Source of the DNA: Alentia gelatinosa
Taxonomy: Eukaryota > Annelida > Polychaeta > Phyllodocida > Polynoidae
Length of the DNA stretch: 64,000 nucleotides
Assembly: GCA_950022655.1 (NCBI GenBank)
Contig: OX465584.1
Location: 63,800,841-63,864,840, forward strand
Reading direction: 5' to 3'
Shown one piece after another: positions 19,712 through 29,301 of the stretch. Each line of letters starts with the position of its first letter. Positions within the stretch are counted from its first letter, which is position 1. The notes beneath the pieces were generated by a model. The model saw only the letters and a list, made by a program, of their open reading frames with translations, did no database searches and was not told the DNA's origin. The position numbers were made by a program, and so were the translations under genes.

Positions 19712-20344
19712 TATATATATTATTATATATCTAGATATATAAATATAAATACCGAATGAAATGTATTAAATTATTCACCACGGATATCAGTCACTTCCGT
19801 TGTCCAGGTGGTTGATGTGGATAATGCGATAACTACGGTGATAATTCCTAACGCGTGGAGCGAGCAGCTCATAACGGTTTCCCAGTCACTCTTCATCTGC
19901 TCCTCGACCAACTCACTTGTATTTTTTCACACGGTTGAAAAAAATTCTAAATTTAAAAATTTTGGGACTTAGCCCGATTGTATGTATCAAATTGTGGCAG
20001 GTTTATGAGTTTTATACTCATTGTATATCAAATTGAATAAAGCTTGTTATTTGTAATTACTAAGTAATTAATTTCCGCCAACTCCTGTGTCACTTCTTAT
20101 TTGTCATGTAATGAGGTCAATATTATATATATGATGATGAGAAAAACAACAGTGTGTTGGTCGGTGAGCAGATGAAGAATGAGCAAATTACGGTTATGAG
20201 CTGCTCACCGCTACGCGTTAGGAATTATCACCGTAGTTATCGCATTATCAACAGCAACCACCTAGACGACGGAAGTAGGAGATATCCGAGGTGAATGATA
20301 AGAGACATTTCATTCGGTATTTATATTTATATATTAACATATAT

Positions 20345-20365
<21 letters not shown>
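19712..20365. mobile_element. 650-bp foldback with about 180-200 bp arms
   Basis: The left arm (about 19712-19920) and right arm (about 20154-20365) are imperfect reverse complements. Examples are ATAAATACCGAATGAAATG / CATTTCATTCGGTATTTAT and GCGATAACTACGGTGATAAT / ATTATCACCGTAGTTATCGC. The spacer is about 233 bp. The outermost arm segments are AT-repeat, and the right one has expanded into a long AT microsatellite. No coding capacity. Confidence 0.8.
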
Positions 20366-20412
<47 letters not shown>

Positions 20413-20426
20413 ATATATATATTCCT
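20346..20426. repeat. (AT)n microsatellite
   Basis: About 35 AT units with minor interruptions, at the outer edge of the right foldback arm. Confidence 0.95.
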
Positions 20427-21451
20427 TGTTCTCTCACAGAAGCAAAAGGATATGATGTACAAATTGCTTTTTTTTTTATAACATTTCCACATTCTATCGA
20501 TGACTAAAAATCGCTCGTAATTTGTATAGTATTTACTTTAGTTTTCACAGTCATGAAGAACTGCCGCTTGTGGCGTATTTATATCAGGTATATAATGATT
20601 CTATAGCATATTTATAAATGTCAGACCTGAGAAATACACACAGTGCTTACCTGAAAAGAAAGATGTGGGAGACTTAATGCTGGCTCCCACTATCACAATT
20701 TGCGCCTCCGACACACTACGATAGCCTTACGACAAGCGTTCCGATGAAAAAAATGAAATTTTTATCGGAAGAAACAAGTCTAGCTTTCACGATAGACCCG
20801 TTCCTTCCGATAAAAATTTCATATATATCAGCAACCAGGTGTGTGTAATAGTTCGGTGATTACATAAGTAAAAAGCCACAAACCTCGTTTCCATTGGCCA
20901 AGGAAAACGGCAGAGATTTTTGAGCTACACTAGAGTGCTGATTTCACCAGAATGATGGATTTGCCGTGTTATATTTTGGTATGTCTTATTATATCTCACA
21001 GTATCGCGATATGTCTCACCTCCTTTGCCACGATACGTCATTCGCGATTATTTCTGTATCTTTTTAAAAAGATATCCTGAAACATTATTAATTGCATTCA
21101 AAGAACTGTAATGACTGTGAGTAAATCTATATTGCATGTACTCTTTAAAGTGCTGTTTAGCAACCTATCACAATGATTCCCACCCGACTCAAAAGTCAAT
21201 GTAACCAGATGAAGCACTAATATATTGACTAACCTGATGAAGGGTTTATATGAATAAGCAAATAAATACCATCCTGTACTTTTACTTCAATTCACTGTCT
21301 TGAGTTGTGCCTTCCTTAGAAACAAATCATTTCTGTATTTATTCTCAAAAATGTGTGTGCTCCATGCGATGCCTAACGATACCTCACTATCTACTGCCTG
21401 ATACACCACAGCATACCACGATCTATCACGACGAGTATTACGAAGGTTCTT
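20427..21451. other. Largely unassigned, one MITE-like palindromic patch
   Basis: At 20695-20835, CCTCCGACACACTACGATAG and the inverted pair CCGATGAAAAAAATGAAATT / AATTTTTATCGG plus TTCCGATAAAAATTTC suggest a small foldback in the style of P and R. The rest shows nothing I can identify. Confidence 0.4.
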
Positions 21452-21873
21452 AAGGGGGCCCTCCCACCTACTACGACGCACTAAGATTAAGTCTGTGACG
21501 GCAGCGCGTGTCGCCGACGGCGTCGCCGACACGCGCTGCCCTCGCAGACTTAATCGTAGTGCGTCGTAGTGCGTCGTAGTAGGTGGGAGGGCCCCCTGCG
21601 GCGACAAACTGCTGCGCTCTGCGATTAACCTTCCGACGCACCATGACGCACTATGACGCTCTATGAAATTCAAACATGTTTGAATTTCGTAGAGCATCTA
21701 CGATTAATGTTTTTTTTGTTGTAGTGCGTCATAGCGTGTCAGCGCGGAGCGAGTTCGTCGGCGACAAAACCTGACTAATTGTCGGCGACACCTCCACGAT
21801 TTTTTCAGTTTGTCGCCGACACGGAAAAAGGGTTAATCGTAGAGTTAATCTTATTAGGTGGGAGGGGCCCCTA
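21452..21873. mobile_element. R-family MITE with internal palindrome
   Basis: Ends GGGGGCCCTCCCACCTACTA (21454) and TTATTAGGTGGGAGGGGCCC (about 21852-21871). The first third, 21454-21596, is itself a near-complete palindrome, with TCGCCGACGG / CGTCGCCGA at its centre and CTACTACGACGCAC / GTGCGTCGTAGTAGG in its arms. A second, internal ending therefore exists. Non-coding. Confidence 0.75.
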
Positions 21874-21994
21874 AGCACACCGATGGTTCGTGGCAAAATT
21901 GCAAGCGATTACTCAAAACCTAGCAAGACTTATCAAGACAACCAAATCGTGATAGATCTTGATATATCTTGTGTGCTGGTGGAAGAGGCCCTTT

Positions 21995-22278
21995 AGGCCC
22001 GGCATCCACCTACTACGATTGAATCGTAGACTTCCCGATATGGTACCGATACAAAATGTCAAAATCGGTGCCATATCGGGAAGGTGCAAAATCGTAGACA
22101 TATGTCTAGACAAGCCAATCCACCACGCATTCTATGGGGGTTTTATCGGTGTCTAATTGCAGAAATGTGGTCAACTGCCGCGATATTAGGCGACCTTTCC
22201 GACGCGATTTTGATTTTTTATCGGGAGGTGCATCCAGACCATATCGGTGCCATATCGTAGTAGGTGCACGCCGGACCT
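21995..22278 (+). mobile_element. P-family MITE P4
   Basis: Ends AGGCCCGGCATCCACCTAC and GTAGGTGCACGCCGGACCT with full P interior, similar to P2 in orientation. Confidence 0.88.
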
Positions 22279-22284
22279 TAAAGT

Positions 22285-22795
22285 CTGTTGGTGGTGCCAT
22301 TGACTGTATGTCAGTATCAACGAATCAGTGAGGGTGTAGTACATGCACTGTTTCTACTGTATTTTCCAGGTACATGCAAATTTTCTATGAGAAAATCTGT
22401 CAGTGCTGGCCTTGTTACACTATTTATACCAAATTAATCAGTGAGCAACCGATCTGGCGTCAGTGGACCCAAAAAATCCCTCATGGTTCTCGACTGCAGA
22501 TCGGTGCAGAATAATCGGCCAATGGAAACGGGCTTTATGTGGGATGGATTTGGCCGATTTTGCAGCACCGATTGATTTCTTTGGTTAAAGGCCCGTTTTC
22601 ACTTGCCAACAAAAACGGTGTGGATTTTTTGTGTTCTCCTAATAGACCATTTACATTGGCCATCACCGATATACAGTCAAGAACCACCAACGGACCTTCA
22701 GCACTGCTGACGAAAATTGGAAATAGGCTATTAGGAGAATTGATAAAATCTACACCGTTTTCGTTGGCCAATGGAAACGGGCCTATACAGACACC
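22285..22795 (+). mobile_element. V-family copies V3 and V4
   Basis: 22285-22545 resembles 62920-63140 (GTGAGGGTGTAG, CGACTGCAGATCGGTGCA, AATGGAAACGGGC). 22587-22793 is a compact V element: AGGCCCGTTTTCACTTGCC left, GGCCAATGGAAACGGGCCT right, with the internal inverted pair AGTTCTCCTAATAG / CTATTAGGAGAA type. V4 supplies the empty site that defines HC B1. Confidence 0.7.
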
Positions 22796-23049
22796 AGATT
22801 GAAATGCTCACCGATTAAGTTGGCATGGATTACCTAATAAGGCCACCACCGACCGACTTGGTCAACGACCGACAGAATCAAAACGTCCCGATTTCGTTAA
22901 TGATCCTCAAGGTTTTATCAAGACGATTTAATCAGTATGGACCCGTACAATGCAGGAGAAACAAGGCATGCACATCACCCTCATCGACTATCAAACACCG
23001 ACGTGCAGTCATTGGCAACAACAACAGGGAGCTTATAATATTCTTATTA

Positions 23050-23195
23050 TATTGATCTCTAAATCAAAAACGAGCACGGTGACCCCCGAATTTTAAGTTA
23101 GAAATGTGTTCTTAGAGATCATCATATAATGTTTTCCGGAAAATGACGGGGGATCTAATTTTCAAAGCGAATTATCCGATATGCCTTTAAGACAA
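23050..23195 (-). mobile_element. X-family fragment
   Basis: Reverse complement of the X proximal end: AACGAGCACGGTGACCCCCG, TAAGTTAGAAATGTG, TTCCGGAAAATGACG, TATCCGATATGCCTTTAA. Confidence 0.65.
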
Positions 23196-23356
23196 TAGAG
23201 ATAAACGAGAGACTCCTAACGATTGCCTACAAAAGGCAAGACTGAATAAAACTCTAATGTTCCCTGTAGACACATGAGCCGGCATATCAACCGTAACGTT
23301 TTCATCTCAGTCCTCCGCATTGAAAGAGGATTTTAGAAGTTCAAAAAGAGCTGCCT

Positions 23357-23417
23357 GCCCCCCTCTCCCCCCTCTCCCCCCTCTCCCCCTCTCCCCCCCT
23401 CCCTCTCCCCCCCCCCC
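23357..23417. repeat. C-rich (CCCCCT)n low-complexity tract
   Basis: Repeated CCCCCCTCT units passing into a run of about 13 C. Read on the plus strand it creates a proline/leucine-rich pseudo-protein, which is not a gene. Confidence 0.95.
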
Positions 23418-23419
23418 TG

Positions 23420-24010
23420 CAGTGTGGTCAGCGAACCCGCACCATGCACAGAGCCTCCCGGAAGTAGTCGCCTTAAAACCCCAACAGAGAAAACGGCGAA
23501 AGCGGTCACCGGCTGTGACGACGAGATGATTAAATAGCTCGCTCTCCGCTAGGTGCCGCTGGGGGTGGCGCCACTGACCGCTTGTACCCGGCGCCGCAAT
23601 GACACTTCCTATTGCGCTCGGCGGACACCAGCTTCATTGAGGACAGACGCGCGCGTGCGCACTCAGACCGGAAGCTGGTAGCAGACGACAATCAGCTGTC
23701 CGGCGGGGCGCTTGTACCCGGTCCGCACTTGACATGTAACTAAGGTAATCAGGTTTGTGGACGGACGGACCAGACCGCTGGTAGTACTTCCCTGCGCAGC
23801 TTTCCCTGCGCAAGCGGAAGTCGTGCGGGTGTCACGTGATGCTGATGTCACGTGACAGGCCCCGTGACAGGACGTTGCGTACATTAGTACCGGTAGGAGG
23901 CGTACACGTCTCGGACAAAGAGGCGGTGTGAAGTGCGCATGTCTGAGGTCGTCCGGAGTGACGTCAGACGTGTTACCGACTCGCGTCACGTGACACTTAC
24001 CTGCATCCCT
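23420..24010. promoter_or_regulatory. CpG-rich patch with CACGTGAC sites
   Basis: GC- and CpG-rich relative to its surroundings, with several CACGTGA(C) E-box-like words (near 23835, 23856 and 23985), TGACGTCA-like TGACGTCAG, and an alternating purine-pyrimidine GCGCGCGTGCGC. This looks like an invertebrate CpG-island promoter, but no first exon can be defined. The minus-strand frame 23663-23989 has no recognisable motif. Confidence 0.35.
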
Positions 24011-24105
24011 CTCGTCCCACCGAATTCAGGCACAGAGCGATTGCTATTTTTGCTATCATCCGCCAGATTGAGCATTTGTAGTCGGGGGCAAGCACAGAGA
24101 GGCTA

Positions 24106-24859
24106 AGGCCTGGCTTCCACCTACTACGATATGGCTCCGATATGGTCTACGATGCACCTCCCGATAGAAAATCAAAATCGCGTCGGAAGGTCACCTAATA
24201 TCGGGGCAGTTGACTACGTTTCAGTGATTACACACCGATAAAAAACCCATACAATGCATGGTGGATTGGCACGCTAGACATGTCTACGATTTTTCACCTT
24301 CCCGATAAGTCTCCGATATTTACTTTTTGTATCAGTGCCATATCGGGAGGTCTAACTTTTTTTAAATTTTTTTTTTATTAGCACATAATTCGTCCCGGGG
24401 GACGGTCTTACGTTATGGCTTACATTTCGTTAGCCAGGTAGCTGGTTGATTTCGTGAGTATAATACTATGAGACCAACATTACAATAAGATAAGTTCAGG
24501 TGCATAACTAACGTTATGCAAATACAATTCTGGTCTTGAATCAAAGGATATATAGGTGTACAATGAGATGGGATGATGATGAACAGAAAAATCGAATAAG
24601 GGTTTACGCAATCTCGTCGTCACATGCCACTTATCTATGGGGATTAATGTGGAGGATCCGTGCGCAAATCAGGTAAGGCTTTAAGGGCCTTCTTGAATGC
24701 GGTTTTGGTTTCGGCATTTTTCAGTTCTTCTGTCTGGGAGTTCCAGAGAGCTTCACCACGATGTTTAGGTGATTTCTTAAAAAAATTCGCTCAGCGGCCT
24801 GCGTTTCTTAAAGATACGTTTTGTAGCTGACTTCTATCTAGTACGTGGACGCCAGGCCT
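24106..24859 (-). mobile_element. P-family MITE P5 interrupted by a LINE tail
   Basis: Left part 24106-24358 (AGGCCTGGCTTCCACCTAC...GGAGGTCTAACTT) and right part 24830-24859 (ACTTCTATC...GTGGACGCCAGGCCT) are one P element. ACTT at both junctions may be a short target duplication of the LINE insertion. The whole P element is flanked by TA. Confidence 0.85.
24359..24829 (-). pseudogene. 5'-truncated non-LTR retrotransposon tail inside P5
   Basis: On the minus strand the insertion starts inside the RT C-terminal tail, RSQLQNVSLRNAGR, stop, ANFFKKSPKHRGEALWN, then LKNAETKTAFKKALKALP. It ends at a stop at 24644-24646, followed by about 285 bp of 3' UTR and an A-rich end (poly-T at 24357-24383 on the plus strand). 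One in-frame stop shows decay. Only the family's shared tail is present; the RT catalytic core is lost. Confidence 0.85.
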
Positions 24860-24861
24860 TA

Positions 24862-25850
24862 GTTTACACCAACCAATTTTGACAACTGAATTTCTCCTAT
24901 CAACCAAACTCAGGCTAGAGATGGAAAAGTTCAGTTTACACCTACCGATTTAAATCAACGATTACCTCCCGCCACACCATATTTAGGCTAGAGACAGAGA
25001 CTCAGATTACACCTACTGATTTTGATCAAAGATAACCTCCCATCACATAACATTCTGGCTAAGGATGGAAAGACTCAATTAACACCTACCGATTTTGACC
25101 AACGATTACCTCCCGCCACACCAAACTCAGGTTAGGGACGAAGAGACCGCAGGTAATCGGTGGTCATAATCGGAAGACCTTAAGGTCTTCCGATTATGAC
25201 CACCGATTACCTGCTAGGTTTTCACCTTCTGATTTTAACCACAGATTACCTTCTATCACACCAAACTCAGGCTTGAGACGGAAAAGCTCAAATAACACCT
25301 TCCGATTTTGACCAACGATTACCTCCCACCATACCAAACTCGGGCACAGAGTGATTGCTATTTCAGCTATCATCCACCAAATTGTGCCAATGTCTTCGGG
25401 GGCAAGCACTGTTATCAGTTGTAATACTATAAAGATAAAGTTCCTCTATGATAAGCCCCCAAAAATATTTTGGATAAAAGCCATTGATAATTGGTCCCAC
25501 CACCTGGTGTTTTGGATGGCGTAGGGGGGCAAGATGGCAGCCCCCAGAACATTATAGCTATGTGCTCTATAGACGGAGAGACTTAGTTTACACCTCCCAA
25601 TTTTGAGCACCGATTAACTCCCGCCACACCAAACCCAGGCTAGAGACAGAGAGGCCGAGTTAACGCCTACCGATTATGCCCACCGATTATCTGCAGTCAC
25701 ACCACATTCAAGCTAGAGATGGAAAGGCTAGGTTTTCACCTCCACATTTTGACCAACAATTACCTCCAGCCACACCAAACTAAGGCTATAGGGCACAGAG
25801 CGATTGCTATTTCAGTTATCATCCGCCAGATTGCGCCGTTGTAGTCGGGG
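24862..25850 (+). repeat. Diverged array, about 71-bp unit (TTTACACCTACCGATTTTG)
   Basis: Around ten imperfect units of the order TTTACACCTACCGATTTTG, CCAACGATTACCTCCCGCC, ACACCAAACTCAGGCTAGAG. The unit resembles MITE ends of the T kind (CTACCGATT). It is interrupted by two longer duplicated blocks and by the palindrome at 25149. Confidence 0.75.
25149..25214. repeat. Perfect 66-bp palindrome, no spacer
   Basis: Arms 25149-25181 and 25182-25214 are exact 33-nt reverse complements, centred on AAGACCTTAAGGTCTT. The right arm continues the surrounding 71-bp array orientation (GACCACCGATTACCTGC); the left arm is an inverted copy of it. Confidence 0.97.
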
Positions 25851-26015
25851 GCAAGCAATTTTACCAGTTGTAATAATATAAAGATAAAGTTCCACTATGA
25901 CAAGCCCCAAAAATATTTTGGATAAAATCTATTGATAATTGGTCTAGTGTTTTGGATGGAGTCACAGGGCAAGATGACATCCCCAGAACACTAGAGCTAT
26001 ATAAGACGGAGAGGC
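25345..26015 (+). repeat. Duplicated block around AGCGATTGCTATT
   Basis: About 220 bp at 25345-25590 (GAGTGATTGCTATTTCAGC, TCGGGGGCAAGCACTG, CCAAAAATATTTTGGATAAA, CCCAGAACATTATAGC) recurs at 25797-26015. Its first 70 bp also occurs at 24030-24100. It is an internal segment of the 71-bp array region. Confidence 0.75.
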
Positions 26016-26314
26016 TTAGTTTACAACTACCGATTTGAACCAATGATTATATAATCTGATAAGATATAGGAACAGCAATATTTCAAACCCGCTTGATGAT
26101 TTCTCAACCCCAAATTTTGCAATCGGACACCACTGACCGATTTTTGGAATGCAGTTTCAAAAAATCCTCCATCGGTGCAGATAAGATGTATAGCAGTCGT
26201 TATACACTTTAAACGATTTCTGCATCACTGGTTACCAGTACCGATATTTTCTTGGAATGCACCGGTGACTGGTTTGAATTAGTCATCTATACGGGTGGCG
26301 ATTGTGTGAAAACT
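26016..26314. other. Unassigned stretch
   Basis: Contains words such as CACTGACCGATTTTTGG reminiscent of V/T MITEs, but no complete element can be delimited. Confidence 0.35.
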
Positions 26315-26630
26315 TAAGCCTGATGCCCATCTACCGATTATGGGTTGAATGATTAGTTCGCAAATCGTATAGCAGTCGCTGAACTTGTCGCAGGCAAATT
26401 ACGTAACCCTTCGCTCGACCGGTGGACATCGAGGAAAGGTGGGTGGTGGATATTAGTCCTTAGCAAATCGGTCTACTAATCGGTGGCTCACCCTTGCCTA
26501 GCTATCCTACATAGATCTACCGACTTCGGCCGACTCCGTTAGGATGCCTCGCCTGAGACAAATTACCGTCCGTTTGTCGCCAACAAAGGTACATGAATGT
26601 TCCGAAATCGGTAGATGGGCATTGGGCTTA
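26315..26630 (+). mobile_element. T-family MITE T2
   Basis: Ends TTAAGCCTGATGCCCATCT and GATGGGCATTGGGCTTAA. The interior is nearly identical to T1 (TTGTCGCAGGCAAATTACGT, CCTTGCCTAGCTATCCTAC). Confidence 0.88.
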
Positions 26631-26778
26631 ATCGGTGGCTCACCCTTGCCTAGCTATCCTACATCTACCGACTACGGCCGACTCCGTTAGGATGCCTCGC
26701 CTGAGACAAATTACCGTCCGTTTGTCGCCGACAAAGGTACATGAATATTCCGAAATCGGTAGATGGGCATTGGGCTTG
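26629..26778 (+). repeat. Tandem duplication of the T2 right half
   Basis: 150 bp directly repeating 26481-26630, including the right terminal repeat. It starts at ATCGGTGGCTCACCC and ends GGGCATTGGGCTT. Confidence 0.93.
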
Positions 26779-26915
26779 AGTCATCAGTGTAAACGCTCGA
26801 GTATATTCTGGGGTTGATGACTTTTGCAGTGGACATTACCACCACCTGACAACTACTGGCTTGACGATCTATAGTCGTCACATATGTAGTCGTCCAATGT
26901 AAACGACTGTTGAGG
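26778..26915 (+). mobile_element. W-family fragment
   Basis: GTGTAAACGCTCGAGTATAT, TGACGATCTATAGTCGTC and TAGTCGTCCAATGTAAACGA are W-element words, cf. 41095-41400. Abuts the duplicated T end. Confidence 0.5.
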
Positions 26916-26989
26916 CCTGAGTGGGTTCACATCCCACATGTTCACAGTCGCAACCAAATAAAATATCAGAATACTGCTCGTTTTTGTTT

Positions 26990-27925
26990 GATGGGGCCAA
27001 TAAAGTAGAAATAGACAAGCTTCAGAGAGTTGAGAACAGAGCGTAACGAATAATTTTTAAAAACAATGGACTGGAGAACACCCATAGTTACCTTACTAAA
27101 AAAGTGTAACATAACCAGTCTAACACAGAGAAGAGAGGATCAATTATTAACCCGTATGTATGGTATGGCCAAACGGGGCATACATACACAATATTGACTT
27201 GTTTCAGATACAAGCGGCCGTATGCTCCTAGGAGTTGACGCGTAGTAATATCCGAGTGTATGCGAGGATATTGCACAGAGTCAACTCTGAGGAGCATACA
27301 GCCGCTTTTATCTGAAACCAGTCTATATTGTATTTATCATCCACCTTTTCTGGACAAGTGACATGTCGATATCAGTTCGTTTTAGTTATGCACTATTTTT
27401 CCATACGCACTATTTTTCCGTATGCGCCACCCGGAGCATACAACATATCTATATGCACCGGTATGTCCATACAAACTCCCTATGTGTTTTCTATGGACAC
27501 TTTGTATTAGGTGGATAATAAAAATCGATCAAAGGCGAAGAGGAACACGTGGTCACAGCAAAGTTCGATTCATGGAGTACCGGTTTAAAAACGAGTCCTA
27601 CAAGAGGTCACCTATGTATAGAGGAGTAACTGGCTGGAACCGGCTGACGCCGGAGATACAGAAAGCGGAAAACAAAAAAACTTTCAAGGAATACCTCACC
27701 ACGCCCTTATAAACTTGTATAAATATATTCATATCGCAATAGACTATTGCTATCTTTTCATCCATTGTCATTTCCTCATTTATTTTTCATTTACTCTTAT
27801 TATACCACCCATCTGATTCTGTAACTAAGTAACTAACTATGAGCACAAGCAACAATGCTCCACATGGAAGAACGGTTAATGTAACAGATTGTGGAAATAA
27901 ACATTATTAAAAAAAATATATATAA
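26990..27925 (+). pseudogene. Non-LTR retrotransposon tail split by HC element H
   Basis: Before the insertion: KLQRVENRA, stop, RIIFKNNGLENTHSYL, then after a frameshift LTQRREDQLLTRMYGMAKR. After it: RRRGTRGHSKVRFMEYRF, SYKRSPMYRGVTGWNRL and KKTFKEYLTTPL, with a stop at 27710-27712. The 3' UTR runs to an AATAAA-bearing A-rich end near 27925. Together these are the C-terminal tail of an RT-encoding LINE, broken by stops, a frameshift and a 336-bp insertion. Confidence 0.85.
27187..27522 (+). mobile_element. HC element H inside the LINE tail
   Basis: Hairpin 27187-27333 pairs GACTTGTTTCAGATACAAGC with GCTTTTATCTGAAACCAGTC and GTATGCTCCTAGGAGTTGAC with AGTCAACTCTGAGGAGCATA. Its apex has CGTAGTAATATCCGAG. 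Core TIRs are TTTATCATCCACC (27333-27345) and GGTGGATAATAAA (27510-27522), one mismatch. Confidence 0.78.
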
Positions 27926-27939
27926 AAAAATGAAAGCCT

Positions 27940-28065
27940 CACGTCACTCCACTCTCCTCACGTGACCTGACACGTCACAGGTCACGTGATGTGCCGCGCA
28001 TGCGTGTCAGTGGCCGTGTGTCCACACGCTTCAAAGATGGCGGCTCGCGAGGGCCTCCCGTGAAC
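27940..28065 (+). promoter_or_regulatory. Promoter-like cluster (CACGTGAC, NRF1-like, YY1-like)
   Basis: In about 110 bp: CTCACGTGACCTGAC, GGTCACGTGATG, an NRF1-like CCGCGCATGCGT, and CAAAGATGGCGGCTCG, a YY1-type element that in many animal genes covers the start codon. From that ATG the frame reads MAAREGLP then stop, unless a splice donor near 28062 is used. The combination is typical of housekeeping promoters, but no downstream exon can be confirmed. Confidence 0.4.
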
Positions 28066-28554
28066 CCGGGCCACTGTTTGTATACCCTGGAACTGCACCT
28101 GGTGGCCGAAACTGTACCCTCTGAGGTAGATTGGCCGCCACCTCTGTCTACACTACGTTCCAACTAAGAGGTTGGTAACGTTAACCCATGGACGTGTCCA
28201 CGGATTCTCACTCTCAGACCAAACCATTTTGTCCTAAATAGGTTCTGAGATCCAAAATACTTGCAAAGAAATCTCCAGATATTAATAAATTGATAAAGAA
28301 CCTTATCTCTGTGGCCATTTTAATAAAAATACACATTAAAAGAAGATGAGAACATGGAAAAGTGACTTCTAGGGTAAGAATGTGGGTCATGGCAGGGTCA
28401 AGGGGGCATGGCCAGAGAGTGGTCGGACCACACAGTAAAAATAGATACACAGAGTAAAAATAGATACCAACCCCTAACAAGCCTCCCTTACCCACTGCAA
28501 TGGCATAAGATACCCGCTACCACGCCAGGTCAAGGCCCATGTCAATTTAACGTG

Positions 28555-28678
28555 ACCAGAGCTAACGTAGTATTGCTCGGGTGGCCAGTGTACCTCTGAG
28601 GTGCATGCGGTAAAAGCAAGCTGGTTCAGGGGCACCTACACTGGCCGCCAGAGCTACACTACGTTAGCTCTGGGGCCC
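28555..28678. mobile_element. Small inverted-repeat element
   Basis: CAGAGCTAACGTAGT (28558) is inverted as ACTACGTTAGCTCTG (28661), with GGTGGCCAGTGTA / TACACTGGCCGCC nested inside. A decayed relative is at about 28075-28165. Confidence 0.7.
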
Positions 28679-29301
28679 GTTTCAATAGAATGGGTCACTA
28701 AACCACTTAGTGACATGTTTAGTGACTCAAATAGTGACAGGAATAGTGACAAAATTAATTCTCGTTTCAAACGGCATGTCACTATTGGGGTGGTATGTCA
28801 GTTCACTGTTGGTGACCTAGTGACATTGCTGCCTGGGCCTTACAATGGATGGTGTTAGTGCTCTCGGGAGCAAGTAGTGTCAAGGTAAAAGTCGCTGCAG
28901 AAATTAGTGACAGGCTTGAGAAATCCTACACTGGCTATCAGAGCAGCATTTCTATGACAAAATTCAAATGAGAACATCGTTGGATTGCATGGACCGATAT
29001 CCTTCATATTTGGCATCTTTATAAGTTGTATGTGTCCCTAACTGGGGTTAAAGTTTTGTAGCTTTATTCCTACGGGAAGAAAAGTTACGCATTTGTGACA
29101 ATAGAAGCGAGAGGGCATACCCTCTCGCTATTTAAGACACTAGAGTGACCCTTTTAGTGACTGGACACCCACTTCTGAAATGGTACAATACACTATTTGC
29201 GCCTGTCTGCTACCCAATGTCCCACAAACGGTTGTCCCTTAACTACTGTTTGTGTCACTAAACCCAATAACGGACGTCCTACAGACTATTGAAACGGGTC
29301 C
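28676..29301 (+). mobile_element. L-family MITE with TTTAGTGAC subterminal repeats
   Basis: Ends GGGCCCGTTTCAATAG and CTATTGAAACGGGTCCC are TIRs. Inside, AGTGAC occurs many times (as TTTAGTGAC, AATAGTGAC, TTAGTGACA), mostly near the left end. Such motifs often serve as transposase-binding sites. Length about 626 bp, non-coding. Confidence 0.8.

Noticed and set aside
20295..20507. Short protein rich in I and Y
   Set aside because: Translation of the AT microsatellite.
21287..21697. 136-residue minus-strand frame
   Set aside because: Mostly the R MITE palindrome and flank; composition follows the inverted repeat.
23320..23529. Proline-rich short protein
   Set aside because: Created by the C-rich low-complexity tract; no homologous context.
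26990..27712. Functional reverse transcriptase gene
   Set aside because: Only the C-terminal tail is present, with in-frame stops, a frameshift and an HC insertion; no catalytic YADD-type segment is found.
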